This document shows positions 57,738 to 64,000 of a stretch of DNA of 64,000 nt, one piece after another. This DNA is from Chelonoidis abingdonii (Eukaryota > Chordata > Testudines > Testudinidae). The stretch lies in the NCBI RefSeq assembly GCF_003597395.2, contig NC_133771.1:136401977-136465976 (forward strand), read 5' to 3'. Position 1 is the first letter of the stretch. Each line of letters begins with the position of its first letter. The notes below the pieces were generated by a model, which was not told the origin of the DNA, ran no database searches, and saw only the letters and a list, made by a program, of their open reading frames with translations. A program made the position numbers and the translations under genes.

Positions 57738-58789
57738 GAACTCTGCTCCCACTGAAACCAATGAGAGTTTTACCACCAACTTTAATTGGAGCAAAGTACT
57801 TTTGAAAATTCCATCCTTAATCTGTATGTCCTTTTCGTCTTATAATGGGAGTTACAAGGACAGATACTTACTCATCATGCTCCTTCAGGTTCTGCTCTTA
57901 TCTGCTCCCACAAGCTAAGAACAGTCAGCTCTTTGGATAGGAGAACTCCAATGAATACGAAGGTGGTGTAGAAAGTGAAGTCAGTGTTTCTGTAGGTGGA
58001 AATCTGCCCACCAAGCCAGTATGGAATCAAAGCATAAGCATGGCCTTGAGACACTATGCTTACGGAGATGACTAATTGTGGCTTTAAAGATCTCAGGGTA
58101 TGTGTGTCCTGCCCTGATTCCAGTTTGAGTAATTACAGGCTGCCTGCCTAAGTTTCTTCCGCAATTTCAATTGGATACACTATTCTTCACTTCCTGTCCT
58201 AATCTATTATGCAGTGTGGCTGTACACTGTTAAAGAGTAGCTGTATTTCATCTCAGAGATGCCTACATTTCATTAGTGAGTGACATTAAGCCACGTGCAT
58301 ATATATAACCCTTTCTTCAAATCATTTCTTCCACATTTAAAAGGCCAAATATATCTCTTTTGTTATCAATTAGGAGGGATAGCTGGGGGTTGAGTCACTG
58401 TTCGGAAGCTTGCAATGCAGGGTGTACTATAGATTAACTATTGTCTGTAGTGTGCCAGGAATTCCAGCCTATAGACTTCATATAATGCAGCTTTTCCAGC
58501 ACAATGGATACTTAAGACAAATAATTATTATTACAGGCAGGAGGGAATTATTTCTGTTCCCTGTGTGGAGAGAGAAGACTGCCATTAAAAATTCAGAGTG
58601 AAGTGGGAGTGGTTTCTGAACTTTGAGTGTACACTCAGAATTACATCTGTTCTGATTTACAGCCCCTGCAATGCCACTGAATTCATTAAGTTTAAATCAG
58701 GGTCAAATTTAGCCTGACTGTCCTCCCATGAAGGCTGGCTTGAAAACAGAGCTGGTCCTTCTTTTTCACTCTCTCTCTCATAATATAGA
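57738..58789. other. Intergenic stretch, no gene seen
   Basis: A core-type relic lies at 57740-57815 right after the MITE. Nothing else recognised. Confidence 0.4.
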
Positions 58790-59150
58790 AACTTGATGAA
58801 ATTAACAGCTGGTAACTGGAGAACCTCGAAAAGGAAATACTGTTTCACACATCATGTCGTCATTGTCAGCCTTCGGAATGCCCTGTTGCAGAAGATCATC
58901 GAGTCAAATACTGTAGCTAGATAGCGTTTCAAGGGCAATAAAATTATGCATGCTATGATAGGGGAAAGAAAAGCTCGTGTTCCAGAACGGAAATTGAGCA
59001 TCACCAGGGGTCAGGAAGGAATTCCTTCCCCCAGGCATAGCATTCCACAATCGGCAAGGTGCTTTGGGAGGGCTGCCAATTTCTGAAATATTCAGGTATC
59101 CTTCAGCCAAAGGAGAATAGCGGGCTTGATGGTCCAATAACCTGACATGT
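58790..59150 (+). mobile_element. Old CR1-clade LINE 3' end
   Basis: 'aaaaggaaatactgtttcac', 'ggaatgccctgttgcagaag', 'ggggtcaggaaggaattcct' and 'gcgggcttgatggtccaata' follow the order of the end of CR1-type ORF2 and its 3' UTR. Strongly diverged from the other copies, so probably an ancient subfamily. Confidence 0.68.
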
Positions 59151-60179
59151 TATGGCAAATCTTGCATTACATGTTGCATGAGACTGGGGAGGTGGGGCAG
59201 GGGATTTTTAAAAGTGCCTAAGTAACATAGCAGCACAAGTCTCATTGATTTCCAATGGAACACATGCACTAAATCACAGAGGCACTTTTGAAAATCCCAT
59301 CCCTTGTCTTGTGCTGGGCTCCGACTTCACAAAAACAGGCTGAGCGGAATGAACAGTTTTCACAGCTGTTCACGTACCTAACATTTAAGATTTTGATGAA
59401 AATATGGAGATTTGCTTCTCTCAGTAGACTATCCCACCTTCAGATAATGATACTTCGCAAGCAACCCTAAGGGAGCCAAGACAGGTCAAATAGCTTTTCT
59501 AACTGCATGTAAATGGTAGAAGTGGGACTAGAACTTATACCTTATCACTCCTAGCCACTGTCATATCCCCCCTGTCTAAAATAAAAAGCAGCTTTTAGAC
59601 CATTTAATTTACACAAACATGGTTTGAGGTGCGTGATATGCTGTGCCATCGCTGCAGTGCGTGCCAGGGTGAATGTAACTTTGTATGAAATGTAGCTTGT
59701 TTTAAGACTCAAGTCGAAATGGGTAATTACTTGAGGAAGGTAGCAATAATTGGCTTTGCTAGCAGGCACAAGCAGAAATGATTGCCTGGAGCTCTACTTT
59801 AAAGGAAAAAAGCAAAGAGCAGTCAGCAAGAGGAAGAGGTGGTCCCTGCCAGCAGACTTTCCCATAAAGAAGAGGTGTTGGTGTTTGGCAGATTAATTGA
59901 ATGTTTACAGGAACAAGCTGACACACAAATACATTTCCTTTTGTATGGCTCGGAGAAGCTGATCATTGAACACAACATATGAAGCAATAGCAGGGTGGGA
60001 GATTGGGCAGGAAAACACCATATGTATGGGGTAAGCTACAGTCAAGAGGCTTAATCTAATTTCCACTGAGTTTGCCTATAGTCAGTTCTCAAGAGGCTGA
60101 GGTGCCAGCTGAGAAATGCACTTATGTTCCTGCTGTTTGATGGCCTTGCACCTAATAAAGTCCTGGTGGACAGCTGAAA
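59151..60179. other. Intergenic stretch, no gene seen
   Basis: A core-type relic is at 59235-59305 ('ctcattgatttccaatggaa', then 'ttttgaaaatcccatccc'). Nothing else recognised. Confidence 0.4.
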
Positions 60180-60770
60180 CTTAATTAGTCACCAGTCTCC
60201 CCTATAGTACCAAAACCTGTTTAGATGATATTGCTGGACCACTTTTGGTGCAGTTAGTTCTGGACTTGTATTTGATAGAGCAGGAACGTCAGGAGATCGG
60301 CAGGAATGTGGTGAGGTTGTGCTGTCTGCATCAAACCTGAAGTGCAGATAGTCTCCTGCTCTCAGCTGGATTAAATGCAGCACTATGCATTCATCTTCTG
60401 TGTGAGCTCCAGGATAGGGATATGTTAAGACTAGTTCTGGTGTACTGACTGCCCCTTCCATTGCAGCCTCTGCATGAGCTGATGAAGTTCGCCTCATCAG
60501 TTCCTATATTCACTGGAGGCACCAAGGCTGGTGGTGCTTAATGACTTTAACATCTGCATGGATGATGAATCCTTAGATTCAGTTCAAGGTTTCATGCCCA
60601 CCATGGTGATCTCTGATTATACTGTGTGATTACTGGTTCATTCAAACAGTTATACACACTATTGATTGGAGTTAGATAGGAGTCAAGCAGTTGGAAGTTA
60701 GACCAATTTCCTGGACTGACCACTGTGTCCTGTATTTTGAGACTGGAGTGCAAGCTACCCTGTTGGGAGG
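60180..60770 (+). pseudogene. L2-clade LINE endonuclease relic
   Basis: In one frame near 60520-60605 the translation reads 'LVVLNDFNICMDDES', resembling the GDFN block of apurinic-type endonucleases with Gly replaced by Asn. At about 60695-60745 it reads 'PISWTDHCVLYFE', resembling the W-S/T-D-H block that closes the domain, with Asp and His kept. The order and roughly 55-residue spacing fit an L2-type LINE more than CR1. Frameshifts and stops separate the pieces, and no reverse transcriptase follows recognisably. The minus-strand 102-codon frame at 60189-60497 is antisense to this relic. The clade is inferred. Confidence 0.62.
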
Positions 60771-62754
60771 AGGGAGCTGTTTTAATGGCCTGCCCTCAAG
60801 GTCAGTGGAAACTACAGAAGGCCCTGAGGGCAGACACCATTTCTCAACAGATCATTCTATGAAGGATTCAGTAAGATGTTCTAGCAAATCTTTTACAACT
60901 GCTACAGTTCCCATGAAAACCTTTTAAAACTTGTCTGTGACTAGGAATTTACAGCTCTTTTTTAGATGTGGACATTGTAGGCTCAAGAGTTGCTTACTTG
61001 AAAGACGGCCTCCCTCTCTGCATGATATTGTCAACCCTTCACAGAGGCAATTGAGATGAAAACCTCTCCATATAAAAGAGAGGAGATGCCTGCAGGGCAT
61101 TCTCCATGGAGGACTCTTTGCTTTGAAACATACTCCCCCCACCCCCTTCCCCCGCTCTGAAATAGCCTGCATCTCTTCACCTCCAGTGCATGCTGTAAGG
61201 CCCACCCTATTACCCAGGCTTTGGGGGATGGAGGGACATGATAATGCCGGCATTTGTGGTGTAGCAACAATGTTCAGGGTTTTGCTTTCATTCTTGGTTA
61301 ATTATTTTCTGGCTTTGGGGTATGGAGCAGCTGCTGATTCCATTTTTCCTTGCATGTGTTTGTATTAATGTATGGGAAATATGCCTTGAGATCAGGACAG
61401 GTGCCTTTTTATATATTTGTTTTAAATAAAACTGAACATTGATGACTCCTCACTCACACAATACATTCTCTTCCAGTCTATCTCCACTACATCCTTCCTG
61501 CAATATCTATTTTTGACAGATTTGTGGGGCTGGGATTTGTTATTAAATCAAACAATAAGGTCCTCTGACTTACAGTTTATTTTGATTCCAAAGTGCCTTT
61601 CAATTCCATCCAAAGCTGCCTTTCATTATTAGGTTAGCACAGAGCAAAACAAACTAGACGTGTTAAGAAAAAGGCTTGAAGTGCTGGTGGTACTGTCCTT
61701 CCTCCATATCCCTCTGGTCACATCTGTTCTCTCTGGGAGAGAAGCAAAATTTTGCATTTGAAGCTCATCATGCTCTCAAGATTTAGGATGATTCTCTTTC
61801 CCTATCTCTCTCTCACTCCCCTCCCCTCTTCCTTCATCTTGTTTCTTATGGAATAAGAGATGTTGCACAATCCTGTTTCTGGCAAACAGACAAGATGCCC
61901 TGAATTCTGCATTTTACCCCAGCTTTTTCAAACCCAGTGTGTCCATGCTAAACTGGCAGTCCGTGCAATACTGAATGCTTACGCGAAGAATCCATTTGCC
62001 TCAGAGGCAGGTTATGTTTTGCCAGCACACTTTTGTTTTAAATTTTACGCAGAGGAACTGTATTGTCAGCCAATTAATCATTACAAAGCTACTGTGGCTT
62101 TGGATCAAGAGGCTAGGGGCTTTCCATTTCTGGGAAAGGGATTTACTGCAGACTATCACATGAGGATACTGTGACAATCTGGTTGCGGCATATGAAGAGC
62201 AATCCTATTAGCGTTGATCCCTATTGACAATTCAGCCTGTCTTCCTTCTTATACTAATGCTTTCGAAGCAAACTGATCACCGTCCAGGTCTATCAGACCA
62301 AGAAACTAGATTAGCAAACTGGTGCCTTCATGGCCCAATGATAGAGCAGCTGAACAGCTGAAGTAGATATAGAGAGAGGGAGGGAAGGTAGGGTATGTAA
62401 ATACATGGTAAATTACTCACTTTGTAGAATACAACTAGAGAAGACTGAAGCTGAATGCTAACTCTGCCTCCTCTGTATCAAAGGACGCAGTCAATGCTGT
62501 GGTCTATAGAATCCCTGAATGAATAAAACCTGTAAATTTACCTTGACAGCTACAAGCTGAACCAGCCTCTCTTATTAATATGGACTACAGGCACAAGGGC
62601 ACCAGTCAGGTATGTACCATACGTGCTGGGGCTCTTTAATAGAGTTTAGAAATTCTGTAGAAACTGAGTGAGAGAAAAGAGAATGCTGCTGGGTGATGGG
62701 TTACGTGCCCTGTTACATCCAGGCCACTGTGATTCCATCCTGGTCTGAATGACC
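60771..62754. other. Intergenic stretch, no gene seen
   Basis: Single-copy-looking. A plus-strand 104-codon frame (61860-62174) has no recognised features. The section 61960-62160 is evenly mixed and repeat-free and might be a conserved noncoding element, which cannot be judged here. Confidence 0.4.
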
Positions 62755-62880
62755 ATTTGTTATTTATATTAAAAGGGTGCCCAGAGTCCCCAGACAGGAG
62801 CAGGGCTTCTTTGTGCTAGGTGCAGTACACACATAATGTGAAATACAGGCTCTGCCACAAAGAGTTTACAATCAAAATAC
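62755..62880 (-). mobile_element. MIR/CORE-SINE relic, 3' part
   Basis: 'tttgttatttatattaaaag', 'ctttgtgctaggtgcagtac' and 'gccacaaagagtttacaatc' match the tail half of the element at 55575-55855. Confidence 0.78.
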
Positions 62881-64000
62881 TCCAGTCAACCCTGAAAGTT
62901 GTTACAATATGAGAGCTGGTGGGTGACCTATGTGAAATGAATTGGACAGATGCCATAAAAACATCTTTGCAATTAATGATGGTTTATAACATAGTTGGCA
63001 GACATAGCAGAGAAGCCAGGTCGGACTGAATGAACCTGGAGACTGAACTAGCGTCCACCCATTGGGTTGGTCTCTGTATGCAGAGAGTTAGGTCGACAGC
63101 AGTGACCTACTGTATAGTACTCAAATAATATTTGACTAGTAATGCCTTATTAGCCAAATAGTATTTGATCAGCTATACAGTTAGTAAAACAAAACAAAAA
63201 TCATTGACTAAAATATTCAATTATTAAATGAAAGCGTTAACATCTCCCCTGAGTAAGACGTGTTGATGGGACAGTGCCTAAAAGGCTGAGGTCAGTGGGT
63301 GTCTTGCATGGGAATCAAGTGCAGAATATGCAGAAGGGCTCAATACTAGACCTTAGAGAGCAGAATTTTGCCCTGAATGTGCTTCCCAGACACTGCTTAC
63401 TGTACATTGCCGTAGTGCGTGTACTCCCCACCCTGGGGATTATCTCCATCCATTTTTTTACCTGGCCTGGCTATTGTTGAAATACATTTTTTTTTTCCCT
63501 ATGAACTAAGCTGGACATGCCACCCACCAGTTGAAAGAACAGATGTCAAATGTAGCTTTGGTTTTTTCAAATTGTCAACTGGTATGACTGGCAGATCACG
63601 GGGATTTCTTACTGTCAAAGCAGTTTGTTTAGTTCACAACTCACCTGAGCATGAGTTTTCTTCTGTTTAGTTTCCTCTACCAAACCAATCTCCATAACAG
63701 CAGCAAGTGGTGCTTAGCAAGTGAAATTTGGTTTCCTCATTCTGTTTCTTTCTCACAGTTACCGTGAGGCAAAAGTAACAGCTCTTAGACCAATGCAGAG
63801 GAGGGGGAACGGTACAACAATAACAATACACAGAACTAGCAATCAGGACAATGGCATGTAGAGATGTGAATCGATATACTGTGCAGACTAACCAGAACTA
63901 GCACATTAGTGATTACACACAACCAGGTGACAACCAACCCTGGCTAGTAGTTAGGTACAGCTTCCAGATCTGTATATGTATGTCATTGTTGTGACCCAAG
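62881..64000. other. Intergenic stretch, no gene seen
   Basis: An AT-rich section at 63115-63180 ('caaatagtatttgatcagct') resembles 40790-40850. A T-run is at about 63486-63497. No gene or element end was recognised up to the window edge. Confidence 0.4.

Noticed and set aside
60189..60497. 102-codon minus-strand open frame as a host gene
   Set aside because: It is antisense to the L2-type relic and has no recognised features.
1..64000. CRISPR arrays, bacterial operons or phage genes
   Set aside because: No spaced identical repeats, no dense coding and no ribosome-binding pattern. The repeat content is that of a vertebrate genome.

Overview
This window is vertebrate nuclear DNA, most likely from a turtle. 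The clues are a tRNA-derived SINE whose 3' end copies a CR1 tail (the layout of the tortoise Pol III SINE), many CR1 LINEs, MIR/CORE-SINE relics, a Penelope-like relic, two 5-bp-TSD solo LTRs, many hAT and 'gtctacact'-type MITEs, and an R4-like LINE with a restriction-like endonuclease. A crocodilian is the main alternative. The assignment rests on recalled repeat families, not on a search.

I found no convincing host exon, RNA gene or CpG-island promoter. The window looks like a gene desert or the inside of a very long intron. Every clearly protein-like stretch belongs to a transposable element and is broken.

Layout. 0.85-1.6 kb: hAT MITE. 1.7-1.9 kb: Penelope-like inverted repeat. 3.3-5.5 kb: CR1 copy A with two nested DNA insertions. 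7.5-8.1 kb: hAT MITE beside a decayed coiled-coil ORF. 14.2-15.4 kb: MIR and hAT. 17.1-17.5 kb: TTA-flanked MITE and the SINE. 19.4-20.1 kb: hAT inside a palindromic MITE. 23.0-25.7 kb: CR1 copy B, a rare 5' portion with esterase-like ORF1 and endonuclease, interrupted by a solo LTR with a perfect 5-bp duplication. 27.0-27.8 kb: hAT in a MITE. 28.5-29.6 kb: minus-strand LTR-like unit with an 84-bp tandem array. 29.6-30.8 kb: the R4-like retroelement, open except for one stop. 32.2-35.7 kb: MITEs and a CR1 3' end. 41.8-42.9 kb: second solo LTR. 43.8-44.3 kb: large hAT MITE. 49.2-51.8 kb: CR1 copy C with a hAT and a CR1-tail insertion flanked by a 34-bp direct repeat. 53.9-62.9 kb: scattered MIR, CR1, MITE and L2 relics. 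The stretches between are mostly single-copy-looking DNA strewn with short relics around a 'cattgacttcaatggg' core.

Nothing here works as a gene system. The value of the window is its insertion record: several nested insertions keep their target duplications and so give a relative order. CR1 copies are oldest, hAT MITEs and solo LTRs came later, and the R4-like copy is probably among the youngest. All family names come from pattern recognition without database searches.
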